DNA of 51,372 nt from Streptomyces sp. NRRL S-118 (lineage in GTDB: Bacteria > Actinomycetota > Actinomycetes > Streptomycetales > Streptomycetaceae): the NCBI RefSeq assembly GCF_000716335.1, contig NZ_KL591021.1, positions 1 to 51,372 on the forward strand, given 5' to 3'. The notes beneath the pieces were generated by a model, which ran no database searches, was not told where the DNA came from, and saw nothing but the letters and a program-made list of their open reading frames with translations. Both the position numbers and the translations under genes were made by a program. The first letter of the stretch is position 1. Each line of letters begins with the position of its first letter. Shown piece by piece: positions 18,761-26,921 of this stretch.

Positions 18761-19438
18761 CTACGAGCCGTGCGGTGGCTTGGTGTCCCAATCGACGCGG
18801 GTCTGAAGCGTGACTGGGAGAATTTCGAGTTCGTCGTCCGCCAGAAGCAGCTCGGAGGTCTGTGCCGAGCAGCCAACGTAGGTCGACAGCAAGTCATAGT
18901 CGGTAGTGACCACCCAACTGCGATCTTGCGGCCACCAGAATTCTGGGCCGCTCTCTCCCACCAGGTCCCTCACCGATTCTCTTACGTTCTCAAGGTCGGC
19001 CAGGGAGCTGTGACGGACGAGAGGTCCGTCGTCGTCGCCCCAGAGCATGGCCGCGAGGTCGTAGGCGAAGTACACGGCCTGCTCTCCGGAAACCATGCCG
19101 AGCAGGCGAGCAAGCGCCCGTCGGCTGCGCTCGTCGAGAGCCCCATCATCGGCCACCCACAGCGGTTGTCCCGTGCTGAGCTCCTGGCGCGGCAACCACC
19201 TGTGGGATATCTCCGGGTGAAACGGAACATTAGAGTCCTGGGCCCACGACTCCCACGTGCGGCTGCGACCTGAACCGTCCGTGGCCTCGAAGCGGTGGAA
19301 GACCCGTACGTATGCCTCATAGCCGCTCGGTACAAGCTCGGACACCACGTGCCCAGGCCCGTCCTCCGAGCGGCCGAGCCGGTCGTGGAGCCACGCCAGC
19401 TCAGTTCTGTCGTACTTCCATTCACGCCTCTCCGTCAT
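18761..19438 (-). CDS. Hypothetical island protein
   Basis: 225 residues, not recognised. Soluble, acidic, rich in Trp and Arg-Asp pairs. Features: TERREWKYDRTELAWLHDRL at the N terminus, a helical central part (DERSRRALARLLGMVSGEQA followed by VYFAYDLAAMLWGDDDG), and a C-terminal sheet with DRSWVVTTDYDLLSTYV. GAGAAT lies 7 nt before the ATG at 19438, close to a leaderless arrangement; an ATG at 19447 is also possible. It follows the small gene at 19501-19773 on the same strand by 62 bp and may share its transcript. Confidence 0.65.
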   Translation of the reverse strand: MTERREWKYDRTELAWLHDRLGRSEDGPGHVVSELVPSGYEAYVRVFHRFEATDGSGRSRTWESWAQDSNVPFHPEISHRWLPRQELSTGQPLWVADDGALDERSRRALARLLGMVSGEQAVYFAYDLAAMLWGDDDGPLVRHSSLADLENVRESVRDLVGESGPEFWWPQDRSWVVTTDYDLLSTYVGCSAQTSELLLADDELEILPVTLQTRVDWDTKPPHGS

Positions 19439-19500
19439 GGCACCCATTCTCGTGCCACATGGCAGCACCTTTGGGGCGTGAAGCCGGGGGCCTGTCCAGG

Positions 19501-19773
19501 TCAGGTGACGGGCGACGCGCACGCCATGAACGGCCCGGCAGCCTTGCTCCACGACTCGCCTCGCGCGAGAGCGGCTGCCCCCTCCGTACGCAGTGACTCG
19601 ACCACGGGCGCGAGGAAGTCCGTCCGCCAGTGCTGCGCGCTCTCAGGATTCATGCCGCTCGACTCGACCACCGACCCCACCCTGGCTTCGAGGACGGCCG
19701 CGCCCTGCGCCGTGTCGTCGCCGGTCCACTCGTCTACGTGCTCGGCCACCAAGGCCCACGAGAGCTTGATCAT
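19501..19773 (-). CDS. Small hypothetical island protein
   Basis: 90 residues: IKLSWALVAEHVDEWTGDD, then a helical middle (ARVGSVVESSGMNPES) and FLAPVVESLRTEGAAALARG. No domain recognised. Its reality is supported by TACGAT placed exactly 7 nt before the ATG at 19773, the same leaderless geometry as the core genes, and by compact codon usage. Possible operon with 18761-19438. Confidence 0.6.
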   Translation of the reverse strand: MIKLSWALVAEHVDEWTGDDTAQGAAVLEARVGSVVESSGMNPESAQHWRTDFLAPVVESLRTEGAAALARGESWSKAAGPFMACASPVT

Positions 19774-19780
19774 GGGCCGG

Positions 19781-19786
19781 ATCGTA
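19781..19786 (-). promoter_or_regulatory. -10 element of a leaderless promoter (island gene 19501-19773)
   Basis: TACGAT on the minus strand, 7 nt before the ATG. Confidence 0.45.
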
Positions 19787-20055
19787 GAGGCGATGGCGCA
19801 AGGAAGGGAGAGGGCGAAGGGGGTGGGGTATGACCCCTTGGACTGGTCACCGGCGACCGCGCTGTCTTAGCAGCGCAAATTCCGCCACGGTTCCAGACCG
19901 ATCCGACCCTCAGCCGGCGACTTGCTACAGGTTGTATCCGCAGGTCAGGAGAGTGTCGAGGCTCCATCTCCCGGCGGCCTGAGCGCATAGGAATGGGGGT
20001 GTTTGCCCTCCCCGCGACGCTGGGTCCTGGCTGATGAGTCGTGCAGGGGGCGTTC

Positions 20056-20825
20056 ATGGATGCGGAGTCGTCCCTGGCTGCCTCAGGGCGGTTAAATGCT
20101 CAGGTGGTGAACTGGGCACGGATGTACGACTGCCACGGGGACATCGATCGCGTCCCCGAGCTCCTGGCGCGCGTCGAGCGCGAGGACGACGCAGAGGCAT
20201 GGGATGAGCTGGGTTACCGGCTGGTCCTTGAGTGCGACTTGGTGTTCCCCGCCAGTTTCGCCGCACTGCCGCGTCTGGTGCGTCTCGCGTCGCGGAGCGC
20301 GCGGGCGCGCGGGCTGGCCGGGACGATCGTGCGGTGCGCGGCAGGGGGCCACGGGTGCGACGATCTGCTGGCGGGCTGCGCCGACGCGATCGCGGAGTTC
20401 CGTGAGCTGCTGGATCGGCACCTGCGGTCGCGGCCAGACGACTACTTCGCGACTTTCCTCTACTTGCTCGCGGTGGAAGAGCAGTACCACTGGAGTGCGG
20501 TCCTGAGGGACTTCTCGGATGACTTCTACCAGGTCACCTGCCCCACTGCGCTGCAGAGGTGACGATCGCTATCGGCGATTACGGGCGCTACTCAGCGATC
20601 CGGGATTGGCACCTCGGTGACGTGGACCGACGCGGACTCAGGCCGGCGTCCCCAGAAAGCCTTGCCGGCGTCGGTCGGTGGATGCATGAGACTGCCGTCC
20701 GTGATGGGGAAACCGTGCTCGCCGACGGGATCGCCCATCTCTTCGGACATGCGGAATGTCCGCGCTGTGCCAGCGTCTTCAACATCGCGGATGAGTACGC
20801 GTCTTCCAATCGCCCCGTCATGTGA
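20056..20825 (+). pseudogene. Frameshifted zinc-ribbon protein gene with a TTA codon
   Basis: Two overlapping frames look like one gene. The first (ATG 20056, CAGGGGG upstream) runs 168 codons and stops at 20562 after DDFYQVTCPTALQR. The second continues from about 20545 as VTIAIGDYGRYSAIRDWHLG to 20825. Adding one C to the CCCC run at 20541-20544 joins them and turns CPTA into CPHCAAEVTIAIGDYG. This creates a C-x2-C that pairs with the downstream CPRC (HLFGHAECPRCASVF), a normal four-Cys zinc ribbon. The intact protein would have about 256 residues with an N-terminal helical repeat region. Codon 13 is TTA (20092-20094), so expression would depend on the bldA tRNA. Function unknown; a sequencing error in the C run is possible. 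Confidence 0.7.
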
Positions 20826-20880
20826 GCGAGGGAGTCCTCGCCCCTGGGGTAGCGGCATGTCCGGTCGGCGTGAGACTGCC

Positions 20881-21273
20881 TCAGACCTTGACGACCTCCA
20901 CGGAAGGGTCGCACAGGAGGGTCAGGTCCTCGGGGTCGGATGTGAGGATGGTGACCGGCCGGGGTGCGTTGCGGGCGATGACGGCGAAGGCGGCATCGAT
21001 GGCGTACTTGTGGCCGTGGAGGTGATGGGCGCGCAGAAGCGCGGCGGCCTGATCGGTGATCTCCTTGGTGACGTCGTGAACGTCGATGCGGGAGAGGACC
21101 CACTTGATGCGGGCCGGGTGGATGCGCTCGTAGTCGGCCTCAAGAGTGGTCATGGCGCTGGTGGCGACGCGGATGCCTTCTTCCGACGCCGCTTGGACCA
21201 GAGCCACGACAGTACGGTCCTTGCGGTAGAGCTTTGAGAGGCCTTCGCTGTCGAGCAGGAGGGTGCCGGGCAT
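20881..21273 (-). CDS. PIN-domain toxin (VapC-like), island copy
   Basis: 130 residues. PIN nuclease fold with acidic residues placed for metal binding: Asp8 (LLLDSEGLSKL), Glu45 (MTTLEADYE), Asp93 (KYAIDAA) and Asp113 (ILTSDPEDL). Expected to be an RNase toxin neutralised by the product of the overlapping upstream gene. The ATG at 21273 overlaps that gene's stop as ATGA. A second PIN protein at 22564-22977 has the same DSEGLSKL and LHGHKYAIDAA motifs. Confidence 0.85.
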   Translation of the reverse strand: MPGTLLLDSEGLSKLYRKDRTVVALVQAASEEGIRVATSAMTTLEADYERIHPARIKWVLSRIDVHDVTKEITDQAAALLRAHHLHGHKYAIDAAFAVIARNAPRPVTILTSDPEDLTLLCDPSVEVVKV

Positions 21274-21524
21274 CAGGCGGCGGCCCCGCCGGCCTGTCGG
21301 TGGTCGTGGCGCAGCAGCGCCCGGGCGGCCTCGACCTCCTCGCGGGTGAGAGCTTCGTTGTCGGTCTCGAAGTCGGCGACGATCTCCCGGAGCTTGTCCA
21401 TGGCGACCCGCTGTTCGAGGGCCTCGGCGACGTAGGCGGAGAAGCCGCCGGGGCCCACGTGGGCGCGTACGGCCTCGGCGAGGTCCTCGGGCAGGCTGAT
21501 CGAATACTTCCTGCTACCACTCAT
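21273..21524 (-). CDS. Ribbon-helix-helix-like antitoxin, island copy
   Basis: 83 residues: an N-terminal strand SRKYSISLPEDLAEAVRAHV typical of RHH antitoxins, then the helix GGFSAYVAEALEQRV, and a C-terminal acidic/helical tail (TDNEALTREEVEAARALLRH) likely to wrap the PIN toxin. The ATG at 21524 is preceded by TAGGAT and 7 nt, a leaderless start. Overlaps the PIN gene by 4 bp, the standard antitoxin-first order. Confidence 0.8.
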   Translation of the reverse strand: MSGSRKYSISLPEDLAEAVRAHVGPGGFSAYVAEALEQRVAMDKLREIVADFETDNEALTREEVEAARALLRHDHRQAGGAAA

Positions 21525-21531
21525 GGTGCCG

Positions 21532-21537
21532 ATCCTA
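21532..21537 (-). promoter_or_regulatory. -10 element of a leaderless promoter (antitoxin gene)
   Basis: TAGGAT on the minus strand, 7 nt before the ATG at 21524. Confidence 0.45.
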
Positions 21538-22023
21538 CCGGCGGTCGTATTTCTTCGTGAGGTGAATGGCCCCATGGGCAGACCGGTCGCAGTGGACTCG
21601 GCGGGGAGGCGCGATCAACGTTCCTGGTCCGTGGCGAAGCCCGATCCGCTCAGCGAGAAGCCATCCCCTTCAGGGGGGAGGAGTCACCAGGGATCGCAGG
21701 CGCCGCCGAGTCCAGCGGAGCACACTGAAGTGAGTGCGATCCGCTCCGCGAGGTGATCCGATGCGCCGGACGCTGGGCAGCGTCTGCCGCGTGGGTACCT
21801 CACGGCCCAGTACCTCGAGCTACGGACGTGACCAGCTGCTGGCGAAGTCGCACTGGAGGTCGGTCCAGCGGTGCTTTCTCGGCCTCGGAGCCCCCGCCCA
21901 GTCCGCAGCCAGTCCGCAGGACACCCGTAAGCGGCCGTCGGGAGCCAACGCATGCCGACGAGGAACTCCCAGGTCAGAGCCCTGGGTGGGGCTCCGCCGC
22001 AGGTCAGGATCAGTCCGCAGACA
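21538..22023. other. 486-bp non-coding right end of the island with arm-like repeats
   Basis: No supported gene. CAGTCCGCAG occurs three times in direct orientation (21899-21908, 21910-21919, 22011-22020), the last 3 nt before the attR core. CAGGTCAG occurs at 21970-21977 and 22000-22007, and again at 22081-22088 beyond the core. These look like arm-type binding sites of a tyrosine recombinase, by inference. Confidence 0.5.
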
Positions 22024-22039
22024 TTCCGCTTCAACGTGT
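22024..22039 (+). repeat. Right 16-bp direct repeat (attR core)
   Basis: Identical to 15738-15753. Read in the ychF frame it encodes F-R-F-N-V and is followed by AG, completing a TAG stop, so it is the displaced original end of ychF. Confidence 0.8.
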
Positions 22040-22093
22040 AGCAAGTGTGCTATCGCCACGTCGCTGATCTGGCATACGTGCAGGTCAGAGAGG

Positions 22094-22117
22094 GCCCGAC
22101 TCGGAGTCGGGCTCTTT
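22094..22117 (+). terminator. Probable original ychF terminator, displaced
   Basis: GCCCGACT and AGTCGGGC, 8-bp perfect arms with a 3-nt loop, followed by TCTTT. It lies 53 nt after the TAG in the attR copy of the ychF end, a distance like that of the new terminator from the new stop. Confidence 0.65.
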
Positions 22118-22297
22118 GCTGCTTCCGTGCCGGGATGGGTGCTGAGAACCTGGCCCACCTGTCATATCCCTGCTCATCCATACCGTGCTGGGATCGTGCC
22201 GGAATGGGGTGCGGACGCCCGTGCGGGGTTACGGGCCCTGCGGCGCGTGGCGAGGGGCGGCGTAGCGTGTTTCCTACTCGTTTGACACACTGAGGGC

Positions 22298-22582
22298 ATG
22301 GGTGAGACGACGTACAGCATCGGGGAAGGGCCCGCGACACGGGTGAGTCTGTCGCTGCCGGAGGGAACCGCGGAGGCGATCCGGGCTCGGGTGGGCAAGC
22401 GGGAGTTCTCCGCGTTCATCGCCGCGGCGGTCGAGCGTGAGCTGCGCGGCCAGGTCCTTGATGAGTACCTGGCGGACTACGAGAATCGCAAGGGGCCGGT
22501 CTCCGAGCAGGCCCGGCAGCGGGCTCGGCAGATCTTCGACGAGGTGTTTGCCGAGGAGGGCGAATGGCCCGCCGCAAGCTGA
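22298..22582 (+). CDS. Ribbon-helix-helix-like antitoxin, second copy outside attR
   Basis: 94 residues. A strand RVSLSLPEGTAEAIRARVG aligned with the island antitoxin is followed by KREFSAFIAAAVERELRG and an acidic tail (FDEVFAEEGEW). About 10 residues longer at the N terminus (GETTYSIGEGPAT). CACACT lies 6 nt before the ATG at 22298 and could be a weak leaderless -10; GAGGG is too close to be a good Shine-Dalgarno site. Overlaps the PIN gene by 19 bp. Confidence 0.8.
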   Translation: MGETTYSIGEGPATRVSLSLPEGTAEAIRARVGKREFSAFIAAAVERELRGQVLDEYLADYENRKGPVSEQARQRARQIFDEVFAEEGEWPAAS

Positions 22583-22977
22583 GTCACGAGGGGACGCTGG
22601 TCCTTGACAGCGAGGGGCTTTCGAAGCTGCTCGCTGACGACGAGCAGGTGGTGGCTCTGATTGCCGAGGCGCGCTCGCGAGGCATGGAGGTCGTCATCAG
22701 CGCGCTCACCATCATCGAGGCCGTCCATGCCCGTACGCACGAGTCCCGCCTGAACCGGGTGCTCTCCGGACTGCGCGTGGTTTCGGTGGGCGACGAGGAG
22801 GCGAGGGCGGCCTCGAAGCTGCTGATGAACGCCGGCTTGCACGGGCACAAGTACGCGATCGATGCAGCGGTCGCTGATGCCGCGCTGCGACAGCACCGTC
22901 CCGTGGTCATGCTGACCTCTGATGTTGACGATATGGCCAAGCTCTGTGGCGATCGCGTCCGGCTCGTAACGGTGTGA
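22564..22977 (+). CDS. PIN-domain toxin (VapC-like), second copy
   Basis: 137 residues. Metal-binding acids at Asp15 (LVLDSEGLSKLL), Glu52 (LTIIEAVHA), Asp100 (KYAIDAA) and Asp120 (MLTSDVDDM). Clearly homologous to the island PIN protein but diverged. GAGGAGGG lies upstream of the ATG at 22564 inside the antitoxin gene. The pair is oriented opposite to the island pair, and attR lies between the two modules. Confidence 0.85.
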   Translation: MARRKLSHEGTLVLDSEGLSKLLADDEQVVALIAEARSRGMEVVISALTIIEAVHARTHESRLNRVLSGLRVVSVGDEEARAASKLLMNAGLHGHKYAIDAAVADAALRQHRPVVMLTSDVDDMAKLCGDRVRLVTV

Positions 22978-23282
22978 TGTCTCTTCCTCCGTGGTGGGAG
23001 GGGCAGTGCCCGTAGTGCCGGCTGCAGGAGCTGGGGGAGGCCGAGCCGACGACTTCCGAACCGGCCGGTTGCCGTGAGGACAGCCTTGCGCCACCGCTCC
23101 ATGGCGCCGATGGACACGAGGAAGGAGGCCAGGACCGTAGGTCGCTTCGCGCTCGCAATGCGCATCATGCCGAGGGCCGTGCTTTCGCGCTGGACGTGCG
23201 GCTGCACAAGGCCGGCGCGGTGGGCGATGCGCCGGACCTGCTCGAAGTCACCGTCGAATCGGCGTGCTACCGGGCCAAATGA
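22977..23282 (+). pseudogene. Broken gene fragment after the second PIN gene
   Basis: A frame starting ATGT at 22977, overlapping the PIN stop, reads MSLPPWWEGQCP, then an in-frame TAG at 23013, then CRLQELGEAEP. It continues open to a TGA at 23280-23282. The last part, FALDVRLHKAGAVGDAPDLL then EVTVESACYRAK, looks like the end of a real protein. CP-stop-C suggests a lost C-x2-C motif. I cannot name the family, and the segment may combine pieces of two genes. A hairpin with TGAGCCCC/GGGGCTCA arms follows at 23280-23309. Confidence 0.3.
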
Positions 23283-23352
23283 GCCCCCGGCCGGGCGTGT
23301 CGGGGCTCAGCCGCTCGTGCGGGGCGCCCCCGGACGATGGGGGTCAGGAGGG

Positions 23353-23601
23353 TCAGACCGACAGCGGGACCTCGTGGATCTCGTCGGCCGCGTGGCCGGT
23401 CCGCTCGTGGATGCGTTGCACCGCGTCCGCCGACGGGCCGGTGGACAGGCAGTAGACGGTGCCGGACGCCGGGTCCGCCCATGCCTTCTCGAAGTGGACC
23501 CCCTCCTCCTTCTCGATGGCGAGGTCGGCCTCGTGGGCCTGGCGCAGCTGCTCGGACGTGATGCCGTTCATGCCGCGGTGGACGTCCATGAATGTGGCCA
23601 T
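23353..23601 (-). CDS. SCO4226-family nickel-binding protein (DUF4242)
   Basis: 82 residues. Matches the small ferredoxin-like SCO4226 family: ATFMDVHRGMNGITSEQLRQ, AHEADLAIEKEEGVHFEKAW, VYCLSTGPSADAVQRIHER and a final HAADEIHEVPLSV. The His and Glu residues that bind metal in the dimer are present. Role in the cell is unclear. GGAGG 8 nt upstream supports the ATG at 23601. It follows the PLP enzyme gene on the same strand by 86 bp and may be co-transcribed. Confidence 0.9.
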   Translation of the reverse strand: MATFMDVHRGMNGITSEQLRQAHEADLAIEKEEGVHFEKAWADPASGTVYCLSTGPSADAVQRIHERTGHAADEIHEVPLSV

Positions 23602-23687
23602 GGCTCACACCTCCGGGTGGTGATGTGCGGCTTCCCCTTCCATGCTGCACCCGCAGCCGCCGCCCGGCGCGGTGCGCACGGCAGTCC

Positions 23688-24788
23688 TCATGGCGCCAGA
23701 CCGGTCTTCGCGCCCGCACCGCACAACGGGATCACCACGTCGGCCTCCGGCGGCGCGGCCCGTACCGCCGCCCAGCAGACCGCCGCCGTCGGTTCCACGA
23801 ACAGGCCCCGCCCCGCCAGATCGCGCTGCGCGGCGCGGATCCGGTCCTCCGGAACCGTCAGGAATGCGCCACCCGAGGCGCGTACGGCGCGCAGGACGGC
23901 GCGGGCCCGGGGCGGGTCGGTGATGGCGATGCCCTCGGCGAGGGTGGGCCGCGCGGGCGCGGGCTGCCGCACCTCGTCGGCGCCCGCGCGGAACGCCGCC
24001 GCCAGGGGCGCCACCGCCTCCGCCTGGACGGCCACCAGCCGGGGCCGCGCCTCGATCAGACCGTGCGCGTGGAGCTCGTCGGCGGCGAGGGCGGCGCCCA
24101 GCAGGAGCGTCCCGTTCCCGACGGGCAGCACCAGCGTGCCGGGCAGGCGCCCGCCGAGGTCCTCCCACAACTCGTACACGTACGTCTTCGTGCCGTGCAG
24201 GAAGTACGGGTTGAAGACGTGCGAGGCGTAGAAGGTGCCCGGCTCGCCGGCGGCCCGTCGGGCGGCGCGCGCGGCCGCCTCCCGGTCGCCCTCCACCACG
24301 GCCGGCCGCGCCCCGTGCGCCCGGATCTGCTCCAGCTTCTTGGGCGGCGCCGTCCCGGGGACGTACACCGTGCAGTCGAGCCCGGCGCGGGCGCAGTACG
24401 CGGCGACGGCGGTGCCCGCGTTGCCGCTGCTGTCGGCGACCACGCGGCGCGGGGCGAGACGCCGGGCGAGCTCCGCCAGCAGTACGGCGCCCCGGTCCTT
24501 GAAGGACAGGGTGGGCATCAGGTAGTCGAGTTTGGCCGAAACCGTGTCCGTGAGGCGGACGAGGGGCGTCCGGCCCTCGCCGAGCGAGGCGTACGGACCG
24601 GAGAGGGGCAGTGCCTCCTCGTACCGCCACAGCGAACCGGTCCTGCCGGCCAGCGCATCGAGGGGCACCGGTCCCGCCGTGAAGTCGAGGTCCCAGGGGC
24701 CGCCGCAACGAGGGCAGCACCAGGTCAGCGCGGATACGGGTGATCGGACTCCGCATCCCGTACACCGGTAGGAAGACGCCGTGGCCAT
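23688..24788 (-). CDS. Threonine synthase-like PLP-dependent enzyme
   Basis: 366 residues. An N-terminal zinc ribbon (CTGCGVRS and CCPRCGG) leads into a fold-type II PLP domain. The PLP lysine is in TLSFKDRGA, the phosphate-binding loop is DSSGNAGTAVAAY, and the C-terminal Gly-rich block is VLPVGNGTLLLGA. It resembles archaeal-type threonine synthases, which replace the phosphate of O-phosphohomoserine to make threonine. No other threonine genes are nearby, so a side role in amino-acid catabolism is possible. ATG 24788 has CATGCT 7 nt upstream; an alternative ATG is at 24800. Confidence 0.85.
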   Translation of the reverse strand: MATASSYRCTGCGVRSPVSALTWCCPRCGGPWDLDFTAGPVPLDALAGRTGSLWRYEEALPLSGPYASLGEGRTPLVRLTDTVSAKLDYLMPTLSFKDRGAVLLAELARRLAPRRVVADSSGNAGTAVAAYCARAGLDCTVYVPGTAPPKKLEQIRAHGARPAVVEGDREAAARAARRAAGEPGTFYASHVFNPYFLHGTKTYVYELWEDLGGRLPGTLVLPVGNGTLLLGAALAADELHAHGLIEARPRLVAVQAEAVAPLAAAFRAGADEVRQPAPARPTLAEGIAITDPPRARAVLRAVRASGGAFLTVPEDRIRAAQRDLAGRGLFVEPTAAVCWAAVRAAPPEADVVIPLCGAGAKTGLAP

Positions 24789-24987
24789 GAACGCCAGCAT
24801 GGCAGGCGTATGGCGGCTGTGTTACCGGTCCGTCGGCACCCTTGTGCGATTCCTATGGATCAGCCAATCTTTCGCTGGCAGTCACGCACGGGCAACGCCG
24901 CGTACCCGGCGGCGCTTGTTTGTCATGCTCACGCCTAACTGCCACACCCCCACAGCAACGCACCACCCGATGAGGAGGACCCCTCAC

Positions 24988-26562
24988 ATGTCAGTGATGC
25001 GTACCCCGCGGCGAAGACTGGCCACGGCCAGCGCCATAGCCGTCGCCGCCCTGGCGCTCGGCACCGTGTCCGCCCTGCCGGCCACCGCGGCCCCGGCACC
25101 GGAAGGCGTCATCCAGTACGCGGGCGCTCCCAACGCCGTAGCGGGAAGCTACATCGTCACGCTGGACGAGGCGGCCGCCGACGCCGAGTCCAAGGCGGGC
25201 AGGGCGATCGCCGCCAAGTACGGAGCCACGATCGAGAAGACGTACACCGCGGCCCTCAACGGCTACGCCGTGGAGCTCTCCGAGGCGCAGGCGAAGAAGC
25301 TCGCCGCCGACCCGGCGGTCGACTCCGTCGTCCAGAACCGCGTCTTCACGATCAGCGGCACCCAGCCGTCGCCGCCGTCCTGGGGCCTGGACCGGATCGA
25401 CCAGCGCGCCCTGCCGCTCAACCAGAGCTACACCTACCCCGAGCCGGCAGGTGACGGCGTCACCGCGTACATCATCGACACCGGCGTACGCATCACGCAC
25501 AGCGACTTCGGCGGACGGGCCTCCTACGGCTACGACGCCGTCGACAACGACAACACCGCGCAGGACGGCAACGGCCACGGCACGCACGTCGCCGGAACCG
25601 TCGCCGGCAACGCCTACGGCGTGGCCAAGAAGGCCAGGATCGTCGGCGTCCGCGTGCTGAACAACTCCGGCTCCGGCACCACCGCGCAGGTCGTCGCCGG
25701 CATCGACTGGGTGACTCGCAACGCGGTCAAGCCGGCCGTCGCCAACATGAGCCTCGGCGGCGGCGCGGACACGGCGCTCGACAACGCCGTGCGCAACTCC
25801 ATCGCGGCCGGCGTCACGTACGCCATCGCCGCGGGCAACGACGGCCGGGACGCGTCGAGCACCTCGCCGGCCCGCGTCTCCGAGGCCCTCACGGTCGGCT
25901 CCACGACCAGCAGCGACGCGCGCTCCAGCTTCTCCAACTACGGCAGCGTGGTGGACATCTTCGCGCCCGGTTCGTCCATCACCTCCGCCTGGAACACCGG
26001 CGACAGCGCCACCAACACCATCTCGGGCACGTCGATGGCCGCGCCGCACGTGGCGGGCGCCGCCGCGCTCTACCTGGCCAACAACCGGACGGCCACCCCG
26101 TCCCAGGTCGCCTCCGCCCTGACCTCCGCCGCCACCACCGGCGTGGTCGGGAACCCGGGCACAGGCTCGCCGAACCGCCTGCTGTACGTGGGTGACGGCG
26201 GCACCACCCCGCCGCCCGGCAAGCGCTTCGAGAACACCGCCGACCACGCGATCAACGACAACTCCACCGTCGAGTCGCCGATCACCGTCAGCGGTGTCAC
26301 GGGCAACGCCCCCGCCGCCCTCCAGGTGCCGGTGAACATCGTCCACACGTACATCGGCGACCTCCAGGTGCAGCTCGTCGCGCCCGACGGCACCGCGTAC
26401 ACGCTCAAGGGCTACGGCACCGGCGGCAGCGCCGACAACATCAACACCACGTACACCGTCAACGCCTCCTCCGAGGTGGCCGACGGCACGTGGAAGCTGC
26501 GGGTGAGCGACAACGCGAACTACGACACCGGGAAGATCGACTCCTGGGCCCTGCAGTTCTGA
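24988..26562 (+). CDS. Secreted S8 subtilisin-like protease with P domain
   Basis: 524 residues. Signal peptide 1-35 (cut near ATAAPA), an inhibitor I9 propeptide at about 50-122 (GSYIVTLDE, VDSVVQNRVF), and an S8 catalytic domain at about 130-410 with Asp164 (YIIDTGV), His197 (GHGTHVAG), oxyanion Asn284 (AAGND) and Ser349 (GTSMAAPHVAG). A proprotein-convertase P domain follows at about 417-524 (FENTADHAINDNSTVESPI ... DSWALQF). Extracellular protein degradation. GAGGAGG 9 nt upstream sets the ATG at 24988. The 187-bp upstream region holds nothing else recognised. Confidence 0.96.
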   Translation: MSVMRTPRRRLATASAIAVAALALGTVSALPATAAPAPEGVIQYAGAPNAVAGSYIVTLDEAAADAESKAGRAIAAKYGATIEKTYTAALNGYAVELSEAQAKKLAADPAVDSVVQNRVFTISGTQPSPPSWGLDRIDQRALPLNQSYTYPEPAGDGVTAYIIDTGVRITHSDFGGRASYGYDAVDNDNTAQDGNGHGTHVAGTVAGNAYGVAKKARIVGVRVLNNSGSGTTAQVVAGIDWVTRNAVKPAVANMSLGGGADTALDNAVRNSIAAGVTYAIAAGNDGRDASSTSPARVSEALTVGSTTSSDARSSFSNYGSVVDIFAPGSSITSAWNTGDSATNTISGTSMAAPHVAGAAALYLANNRTATPSQVASALTSAATTGVVGNPGTGSPNRLLYVGDGGTTPPPGKRFENTADHAINDNSTVESPITVSGVTGNAPAALQVPVNIVHTYIGDLQVQLVAPDGTAYTLKGYGTGGSADNINTTYTVNASSEVADGTWKLRVSDNANYDTGKIDSWALQF

Positions 26563-26601
26563 CCCGCTGACCTGACAGCGCCGCACGGAACAGCGCGCGA
26601 C

Positions 26602-26636
26602 GAAGGGCGGCCGCCACGCCATGGCGGCCGCCCTTC
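26602..26636 (+). terminator. Terminator of the S8 protease gene
   Basis: Perfect 15-bp arms (26602-26616 and 26622-26636) with a 5-nt loop, 39 nt after the stop codon. Confidence 0.85.
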
Positions 26637-26921
26637 CGCGTGCCTGCCGCACCCCGTCGGCCGAACCTTCCGCGGCGCGCGCGCCATCCCGGCGGCCGTC
26701 CTTCCGTGCGCAGCCGTCGCACACCGCGTCGCCCGTCCGCTCCCGCGGCCCCGCGTCGAGCGCGCCCCGGGGCCGCCTGGTGGGCCGTCAGACCGTGGAC
26801 CGCCCGAAATGCCGTGCTGATCACCCGCGTTACGCCCCCCGCCCCCGACGGCGTACCATGCCGCGCGCCGGTCCGTTCATACGATCGATTCCGCCCCGCC
26901 CCGACAGGAGCACCGCAACCC

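Noticed and set aside
20559..20825. A separate 88-residue gene starting GTGA after 20056-20562
   Set aside because: One added base in the C run merges it with the upstream frame and creates a sensible zinc-ribbon motif, so a frameshift is the simpler reading.
21523..22293. Open frames of 77-183 codons around attR
   Set aside because: No family resemblance, poor starts, and they run through the att core and repeats.
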